Assembly (NCBI GenBank): GCA_005239865.1
Contig: SBBC01000058.1
Location: forward strand, 1-34,835
Length of the DNA stretch: 34,835 nucleotides
DNA from: Candidatus Microgenomatus auricola
GTDB lineage: Bacteria > Patescibacteriota > Patescibacteriia > SBBC01
Reading direction: 5' to 3'
This document shows, in pieces, positions 17,196 to 23,912 of the stretch (positions are counted from its first letter, which is position 1; each line of letters starts with the position of its first letter). The notes below the pieces were generated by a model. The model saw nothing but the letters and a program-made list of their open reading frames with translations, searched no databases and had not been told where the DNA came from. A program made the position numbers and the translations under genes.

Positions 17196-17840
17196 ATGGA
17201 CGTCAAAAGTCAAACGTCAAAAGTCAAACGTTCTGCCGGGTACACCATGATCGAGCTCCTCATCAGCGTCGCGATTTTCATGTTCCTGGCAACGATCACG
17301 GCCTTCGGGTTTCGCGGAGTCGGGCAGGCGAACAGTTTGCGCCAGGCCGCAGCGGAATTGGTGGCAAATTTACGTCGCGCCCAGACGCTGGCACAAACCG
17401 GCGCCACCGTCACCCTGTGTCGCGGGCTCGTGCCGGTGAAACTCTGTTCAAGTTCGACGGACTGCGGCGGCGGGTTCTGCGACGACGTCCGGGTGCCGAA
17501 AAACGGGTACGGAGTCGTTCTCGGGTCATCGCCGCCGAGCACAACCTATCTTCTCTACGCCGAATTGAGCGACCCGGCAGACGATTATCAAGTCGACACG
17601 GACGTCATCATCAATCAGGGAACGATGACCATGACGAAGGATACGAGCATTTCCGGAGCGACCGCCCTGGCCATGCTCTTCAAGCCGCCGCGGGGAGAGG
17701 CACAGACGAGTAGCGGCGGGGCCTTAACCTCGCACACCTACTGCGTGAAACACTCGGCCCTTCCTTCCCTGGCCAGGAAGGTGACGGTTTTGGGTTCCGG
17801 GCAAATCCAGGAAGAATCGGATTCAAGTTGTTCGCCATGA
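17196..17840 (+). CDS. FimT/GspH-like minor pilin
   Basis: 214 residues. The leader ends at KRSAG, then YTMIELLISVAIFMFLATIT, with Glu at mature position 5. The helix runs into RQAAAELVANLRRAQTLAQTG, the FimT/GspH pattern. A cysteine knot-like segment, CSSSTDCGGGFC (about 85-96), resembles repeats in the giant protein at 410. Codons 3-11 of the leader come from a perfect heptamer array (17202-17229), so the basic leader KSQTSKVK is repeat-encoded. GGGAGG lies only 2 nt before the ATG, an unusually short spacing. The stop overlaps the next gene in ATGA. Minor pilins of this class prime pilus assembly and often bind DNA; that function is inferred from the family. Confidence 0.88.
   Translation: MDVKSQTSKVKRSAGYTMIELLISVAIFMFLATITAFGFRGVGQANSLRQAAAELVANLRRAQTLAQTGATVTLCRGLVPVKLCSSSTDCGGGFCDDVRVPKNGYGVVLGSSPPSTTYLLYAELSDPADDYQVDTDVIINQGTMTMTKDTSISGATALAMLFKPPRGEAQTSSGGALTSHTYCVKHSALPSLARKVTVLGSGQIQEESDSSCSP
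17202..17229. repeat. Perfect heptamer array inside the FimT-like leader
   Basis: The 14-bp unit GTCAAAAGTCAAAC is repeated twice without mismatch, giving four 7-bp units. It begins 6 nt after the A of the start codon and encodes most of the prepilin leader peptide. Confidence 0.75.
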
Positions 17841-18559
17841 GCACGACCCGGATGAACCAACGCGGTCAGGGATTGCTCGAAGCGATTATTGGCATCGGCG
17901 TCATCATCGCCGGCACGGTCGGGACGGTGACGCTGATCATGGCGACGATCAAAGCCGGTCGCTCAACCAACAACCAAGTGGTTGCGGCCAGTTTGGCGCG
18001 CGAGGGGATCGAGGTGGTGCGCAACCTCCGCGACACGAACTGGCTCCGCATTCAGGCGAACGAGGACACTGACCTCGCCGCCCCCGGTCTTCAACCCCCA
18101 AGCAGCTTCGAAGGCATCTTTTCGGCAACTGACCCGAAGCATGATGCCATTCCAGTCATGAGCGTCTCGACGTCCAGCTGGACCATCGAGCGCTATACGC
18201 CCGGCCCAGCGTCGTGCGGCGGGGCGTGGGATTGCAGTCAGGTGTACCAGGCACCGCCGAGTACGCGGTACTTCCAGGATTTCGCTTCGGCCACCCTCAA
18301 CCGTCAGCCCACGCGGTTCAAACGGACGATTCGGCTGAATCCGATCTGCCGAGTGGATGCAAGCCCGGCCGATGGTATTCCGGATGTGCCAGCCACAGAA
18401 ACGATCGCGAACGGTGACGGCGCGGTCTGTCCGGTGATTCCGGCGATTACGACGATGGTCGGGTTGCAGGTCTTGAGCAAAATGACCTGGGATGAAGGGG
18501 GCAGCCCAAAATCATTCCAGCTTGAGGCGCGGCTGTATAATTGGAAGTACGTTAAATAG
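17837..18559 (+). CDS. PilV-like minor pilin
   Basis: 240 residues from the ATG at 17837, which overlaps the preceding stop as ATGA, implying coupled translation. The leader MSTTRMNQRG is followed by QGLLEAIIGIGVIIAGTVGT, with Glu at mature position 5. The region SLAREGIEVVRNLRDTNWL is typical of PilV/GspI-type proteins, which start with Q-G-hydrophobic-E instead of F-T-L-I-E. Several cysteines occur in pairs (CGGAWDC, CRVD, CPVI). It follows the FimT-like gene and precedes PilW- and PilX-like genes, the usual order of a minor pilin cassette. The four-helix-bundle element starts a few bases after its stop. Confidence 0.88.
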   Translation: MSTTRMNQRGQGLLEAIIGIGVIIAGTVGTVTLIMATIKAGRSTNNQVVAASLAREGIEVVRNLRDTNWLRIQANEDTDLAAPGLQPPSSFEGIFSATDPKHDAIPVMSVSTSSWTIERYTPGPASCGGAWDCSQVYQAPPSTRYFQDFASATLNRQPTRFKRTIRLNPICRVDASPADGIPDVPATETIANGDGAVCPVIPAITTMVGLQVLSKMTWDEGGSPKSFQLEARLYNWKYVK

Positions 18560-18564
18560 CTTAA

Positions 18565-18593
18565 AGCTTCATTAGCTTCGTTAGCTTGCTAGG
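18565..18593. repeat. Left repeat arm of four-helix-bundle element 2
   Basis: AGCTTCATT, AGCTTCGTT and AGCTTGCT units in tandem with 9-bp period. The 15 bases TAGCTTCGTTAGCTT (18573-18587) are perfectly inverted at 18975-18989. Confidence 0.7.
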
Positions 18594-18595
18594 AA

Positions 18596-18964
18596 ATGCG
18601 AGTAATTCATTCATACCGAGAACTGACCGTTTGGCAACGATCAATGGAATTGGTTGCGGATATTTACGAACTGACTGAACAGTTTCCAAAAGAAGAACTT
18701 TACGGATTGACGTCACAGTTGCGCCGGGCGGCAATTGCCATCCCATCGAACATCGCCGAAGGAAGATATCGGGGAACGAAGAAGGATTATTCGCAGTTTT
18801 TGAGAATTGCCATGAGTTCCGGCGCCGAGTTGGAGACGTTGTTGGAGATAGCGAAAATGTTGCCAAGCACTAAAGATTTGCAATCTGCACGAGCTGATTC
18901 GTTGTTGTAGGAGGTCATGAAAATGCTTAACGCCATGATCCGAAACATGAACCCAATTAGCTAA
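18596..18964 (+). pseudogene. Four-helix-bundle protein (23S rRNA-IVP / Avd-like), truncated by a late in-frame TAG
   Basis: The ORF from ATG 18596 to TAG 18908 encodes 104 residues with the family core: YRELTVWQRSMELVADIYEL, FPKEELYGLTSQLRRAAIAI, PSNIAEGRYRGTKKDYSQF and FLRIAMSSGAELETLLEIA. After the TAG the same frame continues with EVMKMLNAMIRNMNPIS and a TAA at 18962. EVMKMLNAMI is also present in the other copy (LDEVMKMLNAMITR), so the TAG most likely replaced a Glu codon inside the last helix. The 104-residue product could still fold, so the gene may be only slightly damaged. It lies between the PilV- and PilW-like genes with inverted repeat arms on both sides. Expression would be from pilus read-through; no own promoter was seen. 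Confidence 0.8.
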
Positions 18965-18966
18965 AA

Positions 18967-18990
18967 AGCTAATGAAGCTAACGAAGCTAG
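18967..18990. repeat. Right repeat arm of four-helix-bundle element 2, overlapping a start codon
   Basis: AGCTAATGA and AGCTAACGA units in 9-bp phase, then AGCTAG. The arm contains the ATG (18972) used by the next pilin-like gene and encodes its first six codons. Confidence 0.7.
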
Positions 18991-19730
18991 CACCTAACAA
19001 TCTTCCCTCACACGGCTTCACCCTGCTCGAATTGATTGTCGCCGCTGCGATTTTCAGCATCGCCCTGCTCGTCGCGACCGGGCTGTTTGTATCCATCACC
19101 CGCGGGCAAAAGCGCGTCCAGTCGCTCTCAAAAGTGCAGGACGACGCGCGCTTTGTGCTTGAGCAGATGACACAATCCGTCCGGCTCGAGGGGATCGATT
19201 ACTCGTATTACCGCGACCCGAACGGTGATGGCGATCACAGCGACCGTCTTACCTTAAGCACGCCAGCCCAGGAGCTGGTGACTAAGAACGCCGACGGTAC
19301 GCGGACATTCTACCGCTGGATTCCGAGCGCCGCGCCGACGAAATTGGCGGTCTGCACGCAAGCACCGTCTGACGCCGGGACGAAGTGTCAACCAGATTCG
19401 GCCTTTACCGACGTCACGCCAAAAACGATTACCATTACGGACTTCAAAGCGTATATCCGGCCATTTTCCGATCCGTTTGCTCTACCGCCGCGAACCGGAT
19501 CCGATTGTTTGACCGCCGCTAATTTTGTTCCGACCAAAGGTATTTGCACGTGCACCGTCCCGACGGATTGCTTTGACGATCAATCCTGCGCGTCGGGACT
19601 GTGCTTGAACCCCAATCTCCAGCCGCGGGCCACTCTCCTCATCGCGTCGAAAGGCGGCAGTGCCAAGCCAGAGGAACAGGTGACGCTGACGTTTCAAACG
19701 ACGGTCTCCTCACGCCTCTACAAGCGCTAA
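18972..19730 (+). CDS. PilW/GspJ-like minor pilin
   Basis: 252 residues. Leader MKLTKLAPNNLPSHG, then FTLLELIVAAAIFSIALLVA with Glu at mature position 5 and the helix GQKRVQSLSKVQDDARFVLEQM, typical of PilW/GspJ. The only possible start, ATG 18972, lies in the right repeat arm of the element 2 array, and no Shine-Dalgarno is seen. The mature domain contains a cysteine cluster (CTCTVPTDCFDDQSCASGLC) of the same kind as in the giant protein at 410. The stop is 1 nt before the next ATG. In characterised systems PilW-type subunits help prime the pilus tip. Confidence 0.88.
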   Translation: MKLTKLAPNNLPSHGFTLLELIVAAAIFSIALLVATGLFVSITRGQKRVQSLSKVQDDARFVLEQMTQSVRLEGIDYSYYRDPNGDGDHSDRLTLSTPAQELVTKNADGTRTFYRWIPSAAPTKLAVCTQAPSDAGTKCQPDSAFTDVTPKTITITDFKAYIRPFSDPFALPPRTGSDCLTAANFVPTKGICTCTVPTDCFDDQSCASGLCLNPNLQPRATLLIASKGGSAKPEEQVTLTFQTTVSSRLYKR

Positions 19731-19731
19731 C

Positions 19732-20742
19732 ATGGCGATTCACAGTCACACACAACGCGTCAGGCACGAACAGGGCGTCGTGTTGTTGCTTTCGCTGCTC
19801 CTGATTGCCGCCCTGACCGCGGCCGGCATCGGCGCTTCGGTCATCATCGTCACGGAATTTCAGTCAACCCGCAGCACCGATCAGGGCATCAAGGCCTTTT
19901 ACACGGCCGACATCGGGATGGAGCGGGCGCTGTATACGGTCTTCAACAATCGGCTGGTGGGAACGCAACTCCATCCGCCGGCATTCAGTCCTTGCAATTG
20001 CGCAAGCAGCACTGAAACCTTGTGTCAGCTGGTTTGCAATAACCCGGAGTTCAGCGGCACGACCGTCCTCACCGATGCAGGGGCCAGCGTCTTTTTGGAA
20101 GACACCTCGGCCACGACCGCCGCCAAGACAGTTGCCTTGACCCGGGAGAATCAAACCGTGCAGATTGACCTGTATAATCCAGACAGCCCTTTCAGTCCAG
20201 GTTTCAACGACGTGGCCCGAACGATCGTGCTCCAGCGTTCAGCGCTCGCTGCCGAAGACCCGAATTCCGTGGGCGCAGAGGTGCAGTGGATCTACGCGCT
20301 CAAATTCGGACAGACCTTTGCCGAGAACTCGACCATTCGACTTGTCCGCAATCAAAACTTGGCGGGCGGTGTGACCATTGATCTCTATACCGGTAACATC
20401 TCCAGTAACGACGGTACGCCGGTCGGGTCTGATAACCCCTTAGGGATTACGCTGCCACCGGCAAGTTTCGACCAAATCTCGGGGTGGGTGGTCAGAATCA
20501 AAGCGCTGAAGAACGATTTGCCGAACCTGACCTTTTATGCCGAATGTGTCGATACGTCGCCCTGTCCGAACTTCGGTTATCCCAATCGTTTTCCGCTGCG
20601 GTTCGACATCGCGATTTCTTCGAGGGGGACCTATCGGGATGCCAGATTCGTGATGCGTGCCGACGTCCCATGGCGGCTGCCGACGGTCGGCGTGTTCGAC
20701 TACGTTATTTTCAGTGAAAAGACGCTTGACAAGCCGGGCTAG
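19732..20742 (+). CDS. PilX/GspK-like minor pilin
   Basis: 336 residues. The N-terminus HEQGVVLLLSLLLIAALTAAG has a Gly before a long hydrophobic helix and no Glu at +5, then TEFQSTRSTDQGIKAFYTADIGMERALY, which is the PilX_N pattern (A-F-Y-A-A-x-S-G-x-E). The rest is beta-rich with a cysteine group (CNCASSTETLCQLVC) and a late pair (CVDTSPC). Such subunits usually sit at the tip and are larger than other minor pilins. It is the last gene of the pilus cluster. Its TAG stop overlaps the stop of the convergent phosphoesterase gene in the palindrome CTAG (20739-20742), leaving no room for a separate terminator. Confidence 0.85.
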   Translation: MAIHSHTQRVRHEQGVVLLLSLLLIAALTAAGIGASVIIVTEFQSTRSTDQGIKAFYTADIGMERALYTVFNNRLVGTQLHPPAFSPCNCASSTETLCQLVCNNPEFSGTTVLTDAGASVFLEDTSATTAAKTVALTRENQTVQIDLYNPDSPFSPGFNDVARTIVLQRSALAAEDPNSVGAEVQWIYALKFGQTFAENSTIRLVRNQNLAGGVTIDLYTGNISSNDGTPVGSDNPLGITLPPASFDQISGWVVRIKALKNDLPNLTFYAECVDTSPCPNFGYPNRFPLRFDIAISSRGTYRDARFVMRADVPWRLPTVGVFDYVIFSEKTLDKPG

Positions 20743-21554
20743 TTCAGCCGGACTACCTCGACGCGCAGGTCTTCGCCCCGCAAGCGGACGAGCAGAAAGT
20801 GTTTTGGTTGCTGGCCGAGCGAGCCTAAGGCGGTTTGCGGTTCGCCGCCCCCTCCGCCGGTGACGTAGACCGGCCAGGTCTTGATTTTGTACGGTAGGTA
20901 GAGGTGGAGGTGACCAGTGAACATCCCGAGGACCCTGGCTTCGGCGAGCAGAGCCAGAAATTTCTCGTTCGACCGGCGTGACGTCGGCGCCTCATCATCG
21001 CCGATGAAGCTCTGCAAGGGCAGGTTGAACGGCCGGTGAAAGGCGATGATGTAGCGGGTGGTGGAATGTTGAGCCAATTCGTCTTTGAGCCAGGCGAGTG
21101 TGGCCGGAGCAAACCCAATGCTGCGATCAGCGTTGTCAAGAAAGACGAAGCGGTAGCCGCCGAGGTCAACCGCGCGGTTTTCGTGAGCGTAGAATTGACG
21201 GAAGAGTCCGCGCGTTTCGTCAGTCCGGATGTCGTGACTGCCGACGGCGGCCTGAATGTTCAGGCCGCTGGCATTTTCCAGCGCGCGCATGGCGGTGAAC
21301 TCATCGTTCGTTCCCTGCTCGGTGATGTCGCCGGTGTGGAGCACGAATTGCGCGCCACGTCTGGTGGCCTCTTCCAGGACGCGCTGGTAGACGGTGGCGT
21401 GGCTTTCCGTATCGCCGACGACAGCGAAGACCAACTCCGGCGAACGGGTTGACAATGGGGACTCGTTTCGGTTCGCCGGCGGCGGCCCGAACGCCAGCAC
21501 GAAAACGACCGCGGTCAGGGCGAGCACGAGGACGGGAAAAATAATCGGTTTCAT
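20739..21554 (-). CDS. Membrane-anchored calcineurin-like metallophosphoesterase
   Basis: 271 residues with an N-terminal hydrophobic signal/anchor (IIFPVLVLALTAVVFVLAFG). The metal-binding motifs of the family are in order: VVGDTE (motif I, with Glu where many have His), HTGDITE (motif II), AVGSHD (motif III, GNHD in most relatives), FHRP and TGHLH. The chain is complete in length for a single-domain enzyme. The substrate cannot be told from sequence. The signal suggests that it works outside the membrane on phosphoesters. It is convergent with the pilus cluster and divergent from ligA, with only 29 bp between the two start codons. Confidence 0.88.
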   Translation of the reverse strand: MKPIIFPVLVLALTAVVFVLAFGPPPANRNESPLSTRSPELVFAVVGDTESHATVYQRVLEEATRRGAQFVLHTGDITEQGTNDEFTAMRALENASGLNIQAAVGSHDIRTDETRGLFRQFYAHENRAVDLGGYRFVFLDNADRSIGFAPATLAWLKDELAQHSTTRYIIAFHRPFNLPLQSFIGDDEAPTSRRSNEKFLALLAEARVLGMFTGHLHLYLPYKIKTWPVYVTGGGGGEPQTALGSLGQQPKHFLLVRLRGEDLRVEVVRLN

Positions 21555-21556
21555 GG

Positions 21557-21573
21557 TAGACTTAAGTTTATCA
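21557..21573. promoter_or_regulatory. Overlapping divergent extended -10 elements
   Basis: On the forward strand TG-G-TAGACT (21554-21562) points to ligA, giving a leader of about 15 nt. On the reverse strand TG-A-TAAACT (21573-21565) points to the phosphoesterase, giving a leader of only 3-4 nt. Neither has a good -35 hexamer. If both are real, polymerases for the two genes compete for the same 20 bp. Confidence 0.35.
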
Positions 21574-21583
21574 CGCGAACCGT

Positions 21584-23605
21584 ATGCGGCCTATCCCCGA
21601 ATACATCAAACAGCGCGTAAAAAAACTCCGGCGGGAAATCGAGCGGCATCGCTACCTCTACCATGTGCTCGACCGGCAAGAAATTTCCGACGCCGCGAAC
21701 GATTCGCTGAAGCACGAATTGCAGCAACTCGAGGCTCGGTACCCCGAGCTCGTCACGCCCGATTCGCCGACCCAGCGGATCGGCGGCCAGCCGTTGCCGG
21801 AACTGAAAAAAGTCGCGCATCCGGTCCGGATGTTGTCGCTCGCGGACGCCTTCGGTCCGGAGGAATTGGCAGACTGGGAAAAGCGCTGGCAGCGGCTGGC
21901 GCCGCGAGCCAAGACCTCGTACCTCGTCGACCTCAAGCTTGACGGGTTGGCCATCGGTTTGGTGTTCACCAAAGGGATGTTGACGCGGGGAGCGACGCGC
22001 GGTGACGGAATCATCGGCGAGGACGTGACCCATAACCTCAAGACGATCGAGTCGATCCCGCTGCGGCTGCGGACTGATGACCTGCCGACCGCGATCAGGC
22101 ACCGGGTGCTGACTGGCGCCGTGGAGATTCGTGGCGAGGTGGTGATGTTGAAAAAGGATTTCGAAGAGTTGAACCGGCGTCAGCGGAAAGCGGCCAAACC
22201 CGAGTTCGCCAATCCGCGGAACGTCGCGGCCGGCAGTATCCGTCAGCTTGACCCGAAACTGGCGGCCAGCCGGAAACTGACGTTTTACGCCTGGGAGCTC
22301 GTGACCGACCTTGGCCAAACCACTTGGGCCGAATCCTACGATCGGCTGCGGGCCATGGGCGTGAAAGTTAACCCGCGGGCGAGCGTCTGCGCGGATCTCC
22401 CGGCAGTCGCGAAGTTTCACCAGCGGATCGAACGGGAGCGCGAGCAACTCCCGTTCTGGGCGGACGGCGTGGTGGTCAAGGTCAATGATCGTGAACTCTT
22501 CCAGCGGCTTGGCGTCGTCGGCAAAGCGCCGCGGGCGGCAGTGGCTTTGAAGTTCACGGCGCAGCAAGCCACCACCGTGGTTGAAGACATCCGGGTGCAA
22601 GTCGGACGAACCGGCGCCCTGACGCCAGTCGCGCACCTCCGTCCGGTTCTGGTCGCCGGCACCACCGTCGGCCGGGCGACCTTGCATAACGCCGATGAGA
22701 TAGCACGGCTTGACGTCAGAATCGGCGACACCGTCATCATCCAGAAAGCCGGTGACATCATCCCGGAGGTGGTCCAAGTCCTGAAAAAGCTCCGCCCGTC
22801 AAAGACCACGCCCTTCCACATGCCAAGGCATTGTCCGGTCTGTCATCACCGCGTGGTTCGGCGGAGCGGCGAAGCGATTCACTTTTGCGTCAATCAGCAC
22901 TGTCCGGCGCGCCACCGCGAAGGTCTGTATCACTTTGCCTCGAAGAAGGCCTTCGACATTGACGGTTTAGGACCGAACACGATTGATGCGCTGGTTGACG
23001 AACGACTGGTGCGCGAGCCGGCCGATTTCTTCAAACTCAAGGCATCCGAGCTGCATGAGCTGCCGTTGTTCGCTGAAAAGAAAGCGGACAACCTCATCGC
23101 CGCCATCGGTAGCGCCCGGAAGGTGACGCTTGATCGGTTCATCTTCGCACTCGGGATTCGCCACGTCGGCGAGCAGACCGCGATCGACCTGGCCCACCAT
23201 TTCCAGTCGCTTGAGCGTCTCGTCAAGGCCTCGGTCGAGGCGATCGCGGAAGTGCCGAACGTCGGGGCGGTGGTGGCGCGGAGCGTGGCCGAGTTTTTTC
23301 AGGCTCCGAAGAATCGCCAGGGGGTTGACGCGCTCCGTCAGGTCGTGACGATTCTCGCCCCGCCGCGACCGACCAGCCAGAAACTCAAAGGCCAGACCGT
23401 GATCGTGACCGGGACGCTCAATACCATGAGTCGCGAAGAGGCGCACGAGAAAATCCGGGCGGCCGGCGGGACAGTCGGTTCGAGCGTGACGAAAAATACT
23501 TCATACGTTGTGGTCGGCGAAAAGCCGGGATCGAAGCTCACGGCCGCGAAAAAATACGGGGTCGAGACGCTCGATGAACAAACCTTCCGGCGCATGGTAG
23601 AATAG
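21584..23605 (+). CDS. ligA: NAD+-dependent DNA ligase LigA
   Basis: 673 residues, the normal LigA length. Domain order is complete. The Ia domain contains HRYLYHVLD. The adenylation domain has catalytic Lys118 in LKLDGLAIG and ENV-type motifs such as ADGVVVKVND. The OB fold has VGRTGALTPVAHL. The zinc finger has cysteines in CPVCHHR and CVNQHCPARH. Helix-hairpin-helix repeats follow (FDIDGLGPNTIDAL, IRHVGEQTAIDLAHHF, EVPNVGAVVARS), and a C-terminal BRCT domain has GQTVIVTGTLNTMSREEAHE and TSYVVVGEKPGSKL. It seals nicks in replication and repair using NAD+. Its last codons overlap the probable -10 of gatC. Confidence 0.97.
   Translation: MRPIPEYIKQRVKKLRREIERHRYLYHVLDRQEISDAANDSLKHELQQLEARYPELVTPDSPTQRIGGQPLPELKKVAHPVRMLSLADAFGPEELADWEKRWQRLAPRAKTSYLVDLKLDGLAIGLVFTKGMLTRGATRGDGIIGEDVTHNLKTIESIPLRLRTDDLPTAIRHRVLTGAVEIRGEVVMLKKDFEELNRRQRKAAKPEFANPRNVAAGSIRQLDPKLAASRKLTFYAWELVTDLGQTTWAESYDRLRAMGVKVNPRASVCADLPAVAKFHQRIEREREQLPFWADGVVVKVNDRELFQRLGVVGKAPRAAVALKFTAQQATTVVEDIRVQVGRTGALTPVAHLRPVLVAGTTVGRATLHNADEIARLDVRIGDTVIIQKAGDIIPEVVQVLKKLRPSKTTPFHMPRHCPVCHHRVVRRSGEAIHFCVNQHCPARHREGLYHFASKKAFDIDGLGPNTIDALVDERLVREPADFFKLKASELHELPLFAEKKADNLIAAIGSARKVTLDRFIFALGIRHVGEQTAIDLAHHFQSLERLVKASVEAIAEVPNVGAVVARSVAEFFQAPKNRQGVDALRQVVTILAPPRPTSQKLKGQTVIVTGTLNTMSREEAHEKIRAAGGTVGSSVTKNTSYVVVGEKPGSKLTAAKKYGVETLDEQTFRRMVE
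23575..23603 (+). promoter_or_regulatory. Promoter of gatC (leaderless type)
   Basis: TGAACA (23575-23580) and TAGAAT (23598-23603) are 17 bp apart, with TG at 23595-23596 as an extended -10. The gatC ATG is 6 nt after the -10, so the transcript would start at or next to the start codon. The -10 overlaps the ligA stop codon. Confidence 0.6.
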
Positions 23606-23609
23606 TGGC

Positions 23610-23912
23610 ATGGAACCGGTCTCAACATCCAACGTCAACCGCATTGCCGTGCTGGCCAACCTCGATCTCCGGCCGGCCGAACTCCGGGTCCGGGCACAGG
23701 AATTTTCGGCGATTCTCGAATTCGTCAACGCCCTCAAAGACATCAAGGTTGAGAGTGTCCAGCCGACCGTGCAGGTGACCGAGGTTGAGAACGTCTTCCG
23801 CCAAGATGACGTGATCGCCTTTGCTCATCACCGGACGCTCCTCGAACACAGCCCGCATCGACACGGCGATCTCTTCCGGGTGGCGGCGGTCTTCAATCAG
23901 GACGAGCGATGA
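23610..23912 (+). CDS. gatC: GatC, Asp/Glu-tRNA amidotransferase subunit C
   Basis: 100 residues, usual GatC size. It has the N-terminal RIAVLANLDLRPAEL helix pair, then FSAILEFVNALKDIKVESVQPT, and the extended tail with VFRQDDVI that wraps around GatA and GatB. It is a chaperone-like subunit of GatCAB, which converts Glu-tRNA(Gln) and/or Asp-tRNA(Asn) to the amide form. The stop overlaps the gatA ATG as ATGA, so translation is coupled. A predicted promoter places the transcription start at the ATG. There is no Shine-Dalgarno. Confidence 0.92.
   Translation: MEPVSTSNVNRIAVLANLDLRPAELRVRAQEFSAILEFVNALKDIKVESVQPTVQVTEVENVFRQDDVIAFAHHRTLLEHSPHRHGDLFRVAAVFNQDER

Noticed and set aside
21551-22777. 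408-codon reverse-strand frame opposite ligA
   Set aside because: ligA on the forward strand is unambiguous; the reverse frame is an antisense shadow with no recognisable motif.
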